Shown here in pieces: positions 8,897-17,496 of a stretch of 64,000 nt of DNA; positions within the stretch are counted from its first letter, which is position 1, and every line of letters starts with the position of its first letter. Made by a program: the position numbers and the translations under genes. The stretch spans positions 372,001 to 436,000 of the forward strand of contig NZ_JAVRHR010000001.1 of assembly GCF_031846445.1 (NCBI RefSeq), given 5' to 3'. The notes under the pieces were generated by a model, which was not told the origin of the DNA, made no database searches, and saw only the letters and a program-made list of their open reading frames with translations. This DNA comes from Croceitalea rosinachiae (GTDB taxonomy: Bacteria > Bacteroidota > Bacteroidia > Flavobacteriales > Flavobacteriaceae).

Positions 8897-9727
8897 TCAG
8901 TTCTGTTTCGATTTAATCATAATATCTCCGTTAAAGGTCTTAAATAACATTTCAGGTCCTCCTCCATTTATAGTGCCCTTAACCCACTGTTCTATCTTAA
9001 CCTTGTACTTACCTGATGAACTACCTTTCTCCACTTCTGGTTCATTCTTAGCGACAGCCATATCAAAATCGGTATAAACATCTCCCATATCTGACTTCGC
9101 TTTTACATTTGCTCTTAAAGAACTTGGAAAAGTAACTTCAACATTACCGTTAAAACTGCTAAAAGCCATATCTGAATCACTAGTGATGTTTTCAAAGCTC
9201 ACTTTTACTTCACCATTTGTAGTATCAACACTTGCAGAACCGCTTACTTTTTCCAAAGTGATTTCTCCATTGACATTACTAATTTCCATATCTCCATTTA
9301 CACCAGAAACATTTATGTCACCATGATTAACAGTAGACAATTTTAAAGAAAAGTTTTTTGGTACCTTAATGGACAAATCAGTTTTTCTATTCCAGAGTTC
9401 ATTCTCAATTTCTATAACATTATCCTTTTCTTCAGCACCAATGTTGAGGCTAGCATTGGAGATCTTCTTCATGCCATTACTATTTGATCCTTTTTTATGG
9501 CAGCTATCACAATCGTCATCTTGCCCAATTACGGCTTTAACGACCACCTCTTTTCCTTCATAGGCGACTACATCAATAGAACCTGTTAATTGATTAACAA
9601 TCAGTTTACCTGGCTGGTTTGGATTGCTCAAAGGCACAGAAAACAAATCGACACTTTCTTCCTGTGCCATTGCATTGACACTTAATAACATGATAGCTGT
9701 TATAATAATTGATTTAAATAATTTCAT
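8897..9727 (-). CDS. Exported DUF4097-family beta-strand repeat protein
   Basis: I start the protein at MKLFKS (9727) because the longer frame would overlap the upstream stop at 9732. The signal peptide ends at NAMAQ. The rest is a repetitive beta-rich array (DINVSGVNGDMEISNVNGEITLEKV type repeats), as in DUF4097/DUF4098 'putative adhesin' proteins. A CDSCH motif near the N-terminal third matches a c-type heme site, but nothing else supports a cytochrome. It is paralogous to the gene upstream and last in the sigma-HEAT-DUF4097 set. Confidence 0.8.
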   Translation of the reverse strand: MKLFKSIIITAIMLLSVNAMAQEESVDLFSVPLSNPNQPGKLIVNQLTGSIDVVAYEGKEVVVKAVIGQDDDCDSCHKKGSNSNGMKKISNASLNIGAEEKDNVIEIENELWNRKTDLSIKVPKNFSLKLSTVNHGDINVSGVNGDMEISNVNGEITLEKVSGSASVDTTNGEVKVSFENITSDSDMAFSSFNGNVEVTFPSSLRANVKAKSDMGDVYTDFDMAVAKNEPEVEKGSSSGKYKVKIEQWVKGTINGGGPEMLFKTFNGDIMIKSKQN

Positions 9728-9731
9728 GATG

Positions 9732-10598
9732 TTATATTTTTTTGATGAATACATTACCGTTTAAAGTTTCAAACTTAAAATCAACTCCCCCACTTCCAAT
9801 TTGAACTACTGGGGTAGATTCATATTTATATTTTGCCTTTCCTTTAGGATTGGATTCTTTATTGGTTCTATTAAATTGTTTAGCAATATCAAAGTCTGTG
9901 TACAGTTCACCATTCATACTTTTAAAGGAAACATCGGCAGATAGTGATTCTTGATAGGTGACATTAATATCCCCATTTAAGGAATAGTACTTTGAAGCTA
10001 GACCTGGATTCTTTGTATAAGAAATATTAACCCCTCCATTAATGCAATGCACATTAGTTTGCCCCTGAACATTTACCAAATCGATTCCACCATTGATATT
10101 GTTCACTTTTAGTTTGTCACCTTGAGTATTGGTTATGCTAATATCTCCTTCATTAACAGTTGCCACATCTAGATTTATACCTTTGGGTACCTTAACCCTA
10201 AAGCTCAGTTTATGCTCATAAACCGGTTCTTCATTATTATTGCACCAATCAAATTTCAATCCCTTTTCATTATAGGAAATATAAGGTGCGTCCGGATGTA
10301 GAACTATTCTATTTTCCAATTCCAGAATTTTAATCTGAAGTTCTTTTTTCCCTAATTCTAAATCGACAGTATTATCAGCAAAAACCGCTCTCTCCACTTC
10401 TATTGACACCTTACTTCCAGAATATCCCTCAACTTCAATCGGCCCAAAAATATTTTGAATGACTAAGGTATTTTCAGAGGAAGAAGATGTAAAAGAAACT
10501 TCCTTTTCAATGACTTCCTTAAAGCTCTTTTTTTGAGCCTCAGCTTTCTTTGGAAGAAAGATTGCGGTCAGAGCTAGGCAAATAATTGTTTTTCTCAT
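9732..10598 (-). CDS. Exported DUF4097-family protein (paralog)
   Basis: This 288-residue protein has a signal peptide (ALTAIFLPKKAEAQ). It carries the same beta-repeat pattern (DISITNTQGDKLKVNNINGGIDLVNV, split here only by the 'NG' turns) and the same C-terminal FKTxNGxxFIKK-like end as the 8897-9727 gene. It lies four bases upstream of that gene, so the two are co-transcribed and probably arose by tandem duplication. It likely sits in the periplasm or at the cell surface; the function is unknown. Confidence 0.8.
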   Translation of the reverse strand: MRKTIICLALTAIFLPKKAEAQKKSFKEVIEKEVSFTSSSSENTLVIQNIFGPIEVEGYSGSKVSIEVERAVFADNTVDLELGKKELQIKILELENRIVLHPDAPYISYNEKGLKFDWCNNNEEPVYEHKLSFRVKVPKGINLDVATVNEGDISITNTQGDKLKVNNINGGIDLVNVQGQTNVHCINGGVNISYTKNPGLASKYYSLNGDINVTYQESLSADVSFKSMNGELYTDFDIAKQFNRTNKESNPKGKAKYKYESTPVVQIGSGGVDFKFETLNGNVFIKKI

Positions 10599-10678
10599 GA
10601 TTTCTAAAATTTATTTGGCCGATTAAGCCAACCGTTCGTAATTTGATTGCGCCAATTAGGGCAGTTAATGAATAAACC

Positions 10679-11476
10679 CTATATAATTGCTTCTATGGTA
10701 TTCTCTATTTTCTTCTTAACTGTAGTATCCAATTCCTTTTCCTTTAAAAGTTGCTTAAAAGGCTCGATAGACTTTTTCTCTTCTAAAGCTAACATTAGAT
10801 TAGCCAAGGTTACTTGCACAATTGGTGACTTTTGATTTGGTATGGACTGTATCAACCCCCGTCTTACTATAGGGTTATCAATATAATTTGTTAATGATTC
10901 TATTGCTGCCAATCGCACATTTACATTCTCATCGTTATTCAGGGTTTTCAATAAAGCCCTGATAACGGTTTCATCCACATTTCCGAGTTTATTAGCTTCA
11001 CTTACACCTTCTAACCTCTTATTGGCCGAGGGTTGTTTCAATAAAGTAAGCACCAATCTTTCACGAACTTGCTCGGTTTCATTAGTTGAAGCTATTTTTG
11101 GCGCAATAGCCTGATTAAGATTGTCTTGTTTCAAAAAATAACCCGCAGTTAGACCAATTACCAATACAAGTACTCCATATGCCAATTGAGGCTTAAAAAT
11201 GCTTGATAGTGCATTTTGTAATTTTTCACCCCAATTTGATTTTTCTTTTTTCTTAACTTCTGAACTCAACATTTGAAAAAAGTGTTTATCCATTTCTTCA
11301 GACGGTTCAAAAATTTCCATAGAATCCAAATCTGACCAAGAAGACTGAAGCATATCAAAATCGGAGCTGTAAGTAGGGTTTTTACTTAAAAAAGTTTCAA
11401 AAAGAACTCTATCTTCCTGATTAATTTCCCCTTTCAAGAACTCCATTGCTAATATTTCAAATCTTTTACTATCCAT
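10679..11476 (-). CDS. Anti-sigma-like membrane protein with HEAT repeats
   Basis: The cytoplasmic N-terminus (residues 1-95) has the acidic LAMEFLKGEINQED ... FLSKNP pattern seen in Bacteroidetes anti-sigma proteins. One membrane segment follows (about 98-115). The periplasmic part has HEAT-like helical repeats (RALLKTLNNDENVNVRLAAI, then PIVRRGLIQSI). The gene starts three bases after the ECF sigma gene stop, so it most likely controls that sigma factor. No zinc-binding HxxxCxxC motif is visible. Confidence 0.75.
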   Translation of the reverse strand: MDSKRFEILAMEFLKGEINQEDRVLFETFLSKNPTYSSDFDMLQSSWSDLDSMEIFEPSEEMDKHFFQMLSSEVKKKEKSNWGEKLQNALSSIFKPQLAYGVLVLVIGLTAGYFLKQDNLNQAIAPKIASTNETEQVRERLVLTLLKQPSANKRLEGVSEANKLGNVDETVIRALLKTLNNDENVNVRLAAIESLTNYIDNPIVRRGLIQSIPNQKSPIVQVTLANLMLALEEKKSIEPFKQLLKEKELDTTVKKKIENTIEAII

Positions 11477-11479
11477 TTT

Positions 11480-12034
11480 CTATCTAATTTGCATTTGATG
11501 AAAAACCAGTTTTAAATCTTTTAAAGCGCGATGAGCTTTAACCTTTGCGGCTCCTTCTGAGCAACCCATCACAGCTCCGATTTCACTGAACTTCATTTCT
11601 TTCAACTTACTTAAAACCAAAACTTCTCGTTTTTCAGGTGACAGTTTTTGAAGCGCTATTTTTAAGTAATTGATATTATCTTTTTTGTCTGAAACCCTTC
11701 CTATAGTATCTTCAGCTTCGAGCTTGTATTCCACTGAAGCGATATCGTACTGATTATAGTTTTGCTTATTTTTTTTAAAATGATCATTATTAACATTACG
11801 AGCTGTTCTAAACATCCACGCCAAAAAAGACCCTTCTCCTGTATAAGTATGCTTGTATTTCAGCATTCTTACAAATACATTTTGAACCAAATCTTCACTC
11901 GTCATAGCATCGCCATTCATATTGTAAAAAAAGCCAAACATCCTTTTCTTATGTCTTTCATACAATAGCCCCATCTTATTTAAATCGCCAGATTTAACTT
12001 TGAGCATAAGTGCATTATCGGTTAGTTCGTGCAT
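11480..12034 (-). CDS. ECF-type RNA polymerase sigma factor
   Basis: The 184-residue protein has sigma region 2 (LLYERHKKRMFGFFYNM, EDLVQNVFVRMLKY) and region 4 (LSPEKREVLVLSKLKEMKF, then IGAVMGCSEGAAKVKAHRAL). It heads the operon sigma - HEAT anti-sigma-like - two DUF4097 proteins. The exported DUF4097 proteins are therefore the obvious co-expressed outputs. Confidence 0.92.
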   Translation of the reverse strand: MHELTDNALMLKVKSGDLNKMGLLYERHKKRMFGFFYNMNGDAMTSEDLVQNVFVRMLKYKHTYTGEGSFLAWMFRTARNVNNDHFKKNKQNYNQYDIASVEYKLEAEDTIGRVSDKKDNINYLKIALQKLSPEKREVLVLSKLKEMKFSEIGAVMGCSEGAAKVKAHRALKDLKLVFHQMQIR

Positions 12035-12189
12035 TGCTATTTAGTTGTCAAAAGGGTATACTGTTTGTTTTAAAAAAAGTTACAAAATGTATTGCTTTTT
12101 TTATTCTTTTTAGAAAAACTTAGCTGTAATCATTGCATTAGCTCAAAAATAATTTTGATTATTTTTGTTCGGACTTCAAAAAAACCTAG

Positions 12190-12897
12190 ATGCAATACAA
12201 AAGAATTCTTTTAAAACTTAGCGGTGAGGCTTTAATGGGCGAGCAGCAATATGGTATAGATGCCAATAGGCTAACAGAATATGCTGAAGATATTAAAGCT
12301 GTTATCGAAAAAGGGGTTCAAATTGCCATAGTAATTGGTGGCGGTAATATTTTCAGAGGTCTTAAAGGGGCAAGTGAAGGTATGGACAGAGTGCAAGGTG
12401 ACCATATGGGTATGCTTGCCACGGTAATTAATAGTCTAGCCTTACAAAGTGCTTTAGAAATTGCAGGTGTAGAAACAAGGGTGCAGTCCGCCATTAAAAT
12501 AAACGAAGTGGCCGAACCTTTTATCAGAAGAAGGGCGATGCGACACTTAGAAAAGGGAAGAGTGGTCATTTTTGGTGGCGGCACAGGTAATCCGTACTTC
12601 ACAACTGACTCTGCAGCAGTTTTAAGAGCTATCGAAATTAAAGCAGATGTCATTTTAAAAGGTACTCGGGTAGATGGTATTTATACTGCTGATCCTGAAA
12701 AAGATAAGAACGCGACTAAATTTGATAGCATTTCATTTGAGGATGTTTTAACAAAAGGACTTAAAGTAATGGACACGACCGCCTTTACATTGAGTCAAGA
12801 AAATGAATTACCTATAGTTGTTTTTGATATGAACACGAGAGGAAATCTCATGAAACTAGTATCAGGAGAAAATATTGGTACGGTGGTCAATAATTAG
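12190..12897 (+). CDS. pyrH: UMP kinase
   Basis: The enzyme phosphorylates UMP to UDP with ATP in pyrimidine synthesis (amino-acid-kinase fold). KLSGEALMG, IGGGNIFRG and GGGTGNPYFTTDSAAVLRA are the family signatures, and the 235-residue length is normal. It is followed 40 bases later by frr, the usual pyrH-frr pair. A TAnnTTTG-type -7 element (TATTTTTG, 12160-12167) lies 22 bases upstream of the start. Confidence 0.98.
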   Translation: MQYKRILLKLSGEALMGEQQYGIDANRLTEYAEDIKAVIEKGVQIAIVIGGGNIFRGLKGASEGMDRVQGDHMGMLATVINSLALQSALEIAGVETRVQSAIKINEVAEPFIRRRAMRHLEKGRVVIFGGGTGNPYFTTDSAAVLRAIEIKADVILKGTRVDGIYTADPEKDKNATKFDSISFEDVLTKGLKVMDTTAFTLSQENELPIVVFDMNTRGNLMKLVSGENIGTVVNN

Positions 12898-12937
12898 TAC
12901 TGGCATAGTAGTTGATTCTAAAATTGAAATTTTACAC

Positions 12938-13492
12938 ATGAACGAAGAAGTAACATTTGTACTTGATACAACCCAAGAAAGCATGGATGCGGCAATGATG
13001 CATCTAGAAAAAGCTTTTATAAAAATTAGAGCGGGCAAAGCTAGCCCCATGATGCTCTCTACAGTTAAAGTAGAGTATTACGGTTCACCAACACCCTTAT
13101 CTCAAGTTGCCAATATCAATACTCCCGATGCACGTACCATATCAGTTCAGCCGTGGGAAAAAAGTATTCTTCACGATATAGAAACAGCCATTATGAATGC
13201 CAATATTGGATTCAATCCGATGAACAATGGTGAAATGGTCATTATTAATGTACCTCCTTTGACAGAAGAACGTCGACGCGATTTGGTGAAACAAGCAAAA
13301 GCCGAGGCGGAAGATGCTAAAGTTAGTATTCGAAGTGCTAGACAAGATGCCAACAAAGAGTTGAAGAAACTAGAACTTTCTGAAGACCTTTTGGGAAATG
13401 CCGAAGTAGATGTGCAAGAACTTACCGACAAGTACATTAAAAATGTAGATTCAGTTTTTGATGTTAAAGAAGCGGAAATAATGAAAGTCTAG
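12938..13492 (+). CDS. frr: Ribosome recycling factor
   Basis: RRF splits the post-termination ribosome together with EF-G. I start at MNEEVTF (12938), giving 184 residues, the normal RRF length. A longer in-frame ORF from 12875 would overlap pyrH by 23 bases and adds a non-homologous N-terminus. IRAGKASP, YYGSPTPLSQVANI and PLTEERRRDLVKQ are diagnostic. Confidence 0.97.
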   Translation: MNEEVTFVLDTTQESMDAAMMHLEKAFIKIRAGKASPMMLSTVKVEYYGSPTPLSQVANINTPDARTISVQPWEKSILHDIETAIMNANIGFNPMNNGEMVIINVPPLTEERRRDLVKQAKAEAEDAKVSIRSARQDANKELKKLELSEDLLGNAEVDVQELTDKYIKNVDSVFDVKEAEIMKV

Positions 13493-13536
13493 TTCCTTTA
13501 CACTTTCATTATTTAGGTACACTACCAATCATTTTC

Positions 13537-13544
13537 TACCTTTG
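13537..13544 (+). promoter_or_regulatory. -7 promoter element for the exporter gene
   Basis: TACCTTTG matches the Bacteroidetes consensus TAnnTTTG and lies 17 bases before the start codon at 13562, inside the 69-base gap after frr. A clear -33 TTTG is not evident. Confidence 0.5.
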
Positions 13545-13561
13545 CACGCAAGAACACGAAA

Positions 13562-15958
13562 ATGTTAAAAGAACTTTTTCAAGGATTTTGGGCAGGACTT
13601 GCTCGTATTATCCTCAGAAACAGAATACTTATCCTCCTTCTTGTTTTAGCTGCTACCGTTTTTCTCGGTTTTCAGTGGAAACATATGCGATTTTCGAATA
13701 CAGAAGCTAACGTATTACCAGATGACCACCCAGAGACCATTCAATACAATGCTTTTGTAGATTTATTTGGTCAAGAAGATAATGCTATAGTTCTTGCCGT
13801 TAGGGACAGCTTATTGTTTTCACCTGAAAATTTTAACCGTTGGAATAAACTAAGTAAACAATTTCAAGCAGTTCCAGAAATTGATTTTGTAATCTCAACA
13901 GATAATCTTCAAGAACTTGTAAAAGATAATGAAAGACAAGAGTTCGTACTGCGGCCTCTAATAAAATCTGTCCCGAATACAAAAGAAGAGATAGTACAAA
14001 TCAAGAATCATTTATTTGAGAACATGCCCTTTTACGAAAATTTAATTTTCAATAAGGAGAGTGGTACTATACGAACTGTCATTTACATGGACAAGGATAT
14101 TTTGAACACTTCGGTGCGAAATGAATTTATATTGAATGACCTAGAAAATCTGATTGATAATTTTGAAACTGAGACCGATTTAGATGTTAGAGTCTCTGGA
14201 ATGCCCTACATTAAAACATGGAATTCCAAAATCATAATTGATGAAATTGGAAACTTCATATTAGCTGCTTTAGCGGTGACCTCAATTATCTTCTTCTTTT
14301 TCTTTCGAAGTTTCAGAGCAACATTTATTTCAATGTGTGTTGTTATCATTGGCGTTATGTGGGCCTTTGGAATATTAGGGCTTTTTCAATATGAAATAAC
14401 AATCCTAACAGCCCTTATTCCACCACTGATTATTGTAATTGGAATTCCCAATTGTATTTTCTTAATAAACAAATACCAACAAGAGGTTAAAAAACATGGC
14501 AACCAAGCCTTGTCCTTACAAAGGGTAGTTTCAAAAGTGGGTAATGCTACATTAATGACCAATTGCACTACAGCTCTTGGTTTTGCTACTTTTATCATTT
14601 TGGATAGCGACTTACTCAAAGAGTTTGGTATTGTGGCCTCTATCAATATTCTTTGCATTTTCTTATTATCGCTTTTAATTATTCCCATTGTGTACAGTTT
14701 CATGCCTATACCCCAGGATAAGCATTTGAAACATTTAAAAAAGAAATGGATTGACCGTTTTGTAAGCTGGATGGAACATGTGGTGCGCAATCACAGAATA
14801 GCAGTTTATATTACTTCAGTACTAGTTTTGGTGACAAGTATTATTGGTATTTATCAAATTCAGATTACAGGAAGCCGTATTGAAGATTTACCAAAAGATG
14901 CCAAATTCTTTAAAGACATTCGCTTTTTTGAAGAGGAGTTTGATGGTATCATGCCAGTAGAAGTAGTTGTAGATACCAAACAAAAAAATGGTGTTTTAAA
15001 ACCAGCTACACTTAGGCGAATGAACCAACTATCAAACGAAATTGAGGAAACACCTGAACTATCTAAACCAGTATCTGCAGTAAACTTGGTCAAATACTCC
15101 AAACAGGCTTTTTATAACGGAATTCCAAAGTATTACCAATTACCCACATCGCAAGAGAATACTTTTATCATGGACGTTGCCCGTAAATCATCGGAAAATG
15201 GTAATCTATTACAGAGCTTTGTTGATACTACAGGTCAAACTGCAAGAATGACCACTTTTATGCGAGATGTAAAAACAACGCGCATGGAAGAAATTGAAGA
15301 AGATTTAAAAGAATCAATTGCGAAAATTTTCCCTTCAGAGCGTTATAATGTTTATATGACCGGAAAAGCCCTGTTGTTTTTAAAGGGCACCAAATATTTG
15401 ACTAAGAATCTATTGCTATCACTAGCTTTTGCCATTGGCCTAATCTCTATTTTTATGGCCTACCTTTTCAGGTCTTTTAGAATGATCATAATATCATTAG
15501 TACCCAATCTACTGCCCTTGGTAATTACAGCAGGTCTAATGGGTTTTTTAGGTGTTCCTATAAAACCTTCAACCATATTAGTATTTAGCATTGCATTCGG
15601 AATTTCAGTTGATGACACCATTCATTTTCTGGCTAAATATCGACAAGAATTAATGGCGAATAAATGGCAAATCAAAAAATCAGTTTATAATGCCTTAAGA
15701 GAAACTGGAGTAAGTATGTTCTATACTTCAATCGTTCTCTTTTTTGGCTTCTCAGTCTTTATAATCTCAAGTTTTGGCGGAACCAAGGCATTAGGAGGAT
15801 TAGTTTCTGCAACGCTACTATTTGCTATGCTTGCCAATTTAATCTTGTTACCCTCCTTACTATTGTCATTAGAACGCAGTATCGCAAATAAAACGGTGCT
15901 TAAAAAACCCCAGATTGATATCTTACCCAAAGGAGACGAAAGTGCTAATGGGAAATAG
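13562..15958 (+). CDS. RND/MMPL-family exporter
   Basis: The 798-residue protein has the two-fold RND plan: one membrane helix, a large extracytoplasmic loop (about 40-230), five helices, then the same layout again (helix ~415-435, loop ~440-620, five helices). Sterol-sensing-like helix blocks such as FGISVDDTIHFLAKYR contain the membrane acidic pair used for proton coupling. It belongs to the short 'predicted exporter of the RND superfamily' group. The substrate (lipids or hopanoid-like molecules in related proteins) cannot be decided. Confidence 0.87.
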   Translation: MLKELFQGFWAGLARIILRNRILILLLVLAATVFLGFQWKHMRFSNTEANVLPDDHPETIQYNAFVDLFGQEDNAIVLAVRDSLLFSPENFNRWNKLSKQFQAVPEIDFVISTDNLQELVKDNERQEFVLRPLIKSVPNTKEEIVQIKNHLFENMPFYENLIFNKESGTIRTVIYMDKDILNTSVRNEFILNDLENLIDNFETETDLDVRVSGMPYIKTWNSKIIIDEIGNFILAALAVTSIIFFFFFRSFRATFISMCVVIIGVMWAFGILGLFQYEITILTALIPPLIIVIGIPNCIFLINKYQQEVKKHGNQALSLQRVVSKVGNATLMTNCTTALGFATFIILDSDLLKEFGIVASINILCIFLLSLLIIPIVYSFMPIPQDKHLKHLKKKWIDRFVSWMEHVVRNHRIAVYITSVLVLVTSIIGIYQIQITGSRIEDLPKDAKFFKDIRFFEEEFDGIMPVEVVVDTKQKNGVLKPATLRRMNQLSNEIEETPELSKPVSAVNLVKYSKQAFYNGIPKYYQLPTSQENTFIMDVARKSSENGNLLQSFVDTTGQTARMTTFMRDVKTTRMEEIEEDLKESIAKIFPSERYNVYMTGKALLFLKGTKYLTKNLLLSLAFAIGLISIFMAYLFRSFRMIIISLVPNLLPLVITAGLMGFLGVPIKPSTILVFSIAFGISVDDTIHFLAKYRQELMANKWQIKKSVYNALRETGVSMFYTSIVLFFGFSVFIISSFGGTKALGGLVSATLLFAMLANLILLPSLLLSLERSIANKTVLKKPQIDILPKGDESANGK

Positions 15959-15991
15959 CATTTAGATAAGTCTATTTTTTTGACAAAAACC

Positions 15992-15999
15992 TATCTTTG
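15992..15999 (+). promoter_or_regulatory. -7 promoter element for asnS
   Basis: TATCTTTG fits TAnnTTTG and lies 24 bases before the asnS ATG at 16024. It overlaps the upstream in-frame codon at 15997, which argues against starting the protein there. Confidence 0.55.
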
Positions 16000-16023
16000 C
16001 CTCTTAATTTAGACGAAAGAAAA

Positions 16024-17457
16024 ATGGAACGTATTTCCGTGAAAGAATTATTGAGCACAGCGCCATTACAACAAGAAATTGAAGTAAATGGTTGGGTAAA
16101 AACATTTAGAAGTAATCGATTTATTGCCTTAAATGACGGCTCTACCATCAATAACATTCAATGTGTTGTAGATTTTGAAAAATTTGAAGACTCGCTAATA
16201 AAGTCAATTTCGACTGGTGCAGCAATAAAAGTGAAAGGGAATTTAGTTGAAAGTCAAGGACGCGGACAAAATGTTGAAATTCGGGTTAATGATTTATTTA
16301 TTCACGGCACTGCTGATGCAGACACATATCCCATTCAGCCCAAAAAACATTCTTTGGAATTCTTAAGAGAAAAAGCTCACCTGCGAGTGCGCACAAATAC
16401 CTTTTCGGCAGTAATGCGTTTACGTTCGGCACTTTCTTATGCTGTGCATACCTATTTTCAAAAAAACGGGTTCTACTACTTTCATGCCCCAATAATAACT
16501 GGCTCTGATGCAGAAGGGGCAGGTGAAATGTTCAGGGTTACGGCTTTAGATGCAAAAACCCCTCCTTTGACCGACACTGGAGAAGTAAATTATAAAGAAG
16601 ATTTTTTTGGCAAGGAAACCAATTTAACCGTATCTGGTCAGTTAGAAGCAGAGGCATATGCAATGGCTTTGGGCAAGGTATATACATTTGGCCCAACATT
16701 TAGAGCTGAAAACTCAAATACCTCGCGTCATTTGGCAGAATTTTGGATGATTGAGCCAGAAATGGCCTTTTACGATCTTGATGCTAATATGGACTTGGCT
16801 GAAGATTTTATCAAATGGGTACTACAATATGTATTGGATAACTGTGAAGAAGACCTGAAATTTTTAGAACACCGTTTGCTGGATGAAGAAAAATCTAAAC
16901 CTCAGGCGGAAAGAAGTGAAATGCCATTGATAGAAAAACTCAGATTTGTAGCTGACAATAATTTCAAAAGGGTATCGTATACAGAAGCTATCGATATATT
17001 ACGAAACTGCAAACCAAACAAGAAAAAGAAGTTTGAGTTTGTGATTGAAGAATGGGGTGCCGATTTGCAAAGTGAACATGAACGCTTTTTGGTTGAAAAG
17101 CACTTCAAATGTCCAGTAATCCTTTTTGATTACCCTGCCAACATAAAAGCGTTTTATATGAGACTTAATGAAGATGGAAAGACAGTTCGAGCTATGGATG
17201 TACTTTTTCCAGGAATTGGTGAAATTGTTGGCGGTTCACAGCGCGAAGAACGTCTTGACGTACTACAACAAAAAATGGCAGATTTAGGCATTGAAGAAGA
17301 AGAGCTTTGGTGGTATTTAGATTTACGTAAGTTTGGAACCGCAGTACATAGTGGCTTTGGCTTAGGATTTGAACGCTTGGTTCAGTTTGCAACAGGCATG
17401 GGAAATATACGTGATGTTATCCCTTTTCCTAGAACACCTCAAAACGCTGCCTTTTAA
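16024..17457 (+). CDS. asnS: Asparaginyl-tRNA synthetase
   Basis: This class IIb synthetase charges tRNA-Asn. Residues 15-100 form the OB-fold anticodon-binding domain (EVNGWVKTFRSNRFIALNDG). The catalytic core carries FRAENSNTSRHLAEFWMIEPE (motif 2 region) and SGFGLGFERLVQF (motif 3). MERISV at 16024 gives 477 residues; the codons from 15997 lie within the promoter element. It is followed by rpoN 39 bases later. Confidence 0.96.
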   Translation: MERISVKELLSTAPLQQEIEVNGWVKTFRSNRFIALNDGSTINNIQCVVDFEKFEDSLIKSISTGAAIKVKGNLVESQGRGQNVEIRVNDLFIHGTADADTYPIQPKKHSLEFLREKAHLRVRTNTFSAVMRLRSALSYAVHTYFQKNGFYYFHAPIITGSDAEGAGEMFRVTALDAKTPPLTDTGEVNYKEDFFGKETNLTVSGQLEAEAYAMALGKVYTFGPTFRAENSNTSRHLAEFWMIEPEMAFYDLDANMDLAEDFIKWVLQYVLDNCEEDLKFLEHRLLDEEKSKPQAERSEMPLIEKLRFVADNNFKRVSYTEAIDILRNCKPNKKKKFEFVIEEWGADLQSEHERFLVEKHFKCPVILFDYPANIKAFYMRLNEDGKTVRAMDVLFPGIGEIVGGSQREERLDVLQQKMADLGIEEEELWWYLDLRKFGTAVHSGFGLGFERLVQFATGMGNIRDVIPFPRTPQNAAF

Positions 17458-17496
17458 ATTGATTTCTTTAACTTTAAGGATAAGGAATAAACCTAT

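Noticed and set aside
8888..8899. TGATAACTATCA, another match to the TGAYANNTRTCA palindrome
   Set aside because: It overlaps the stop codon of the DUF4097 gene, and neither strand has a TAnnTTTG-like element 29.5 bases from its centre. It behaves as a chance match, which is about what I expect once in a window of this size, and it serves as a useful negative control for the spacing rule.
9480..9545. CDSCH motif in the DUF4097 protein as evidence of a c-type cytochrome
   Set aside because: A single CxxCH in a beta-repeat protein without a distal Met/His ligand context is not enough; I keep it as an oddity only.
12875..12937. In-frame upstream extension of frr
   Set aside because: It overlaps the pyrH 3' end and is not RRF-like; MNEEVTF at 12938 is the normal start.
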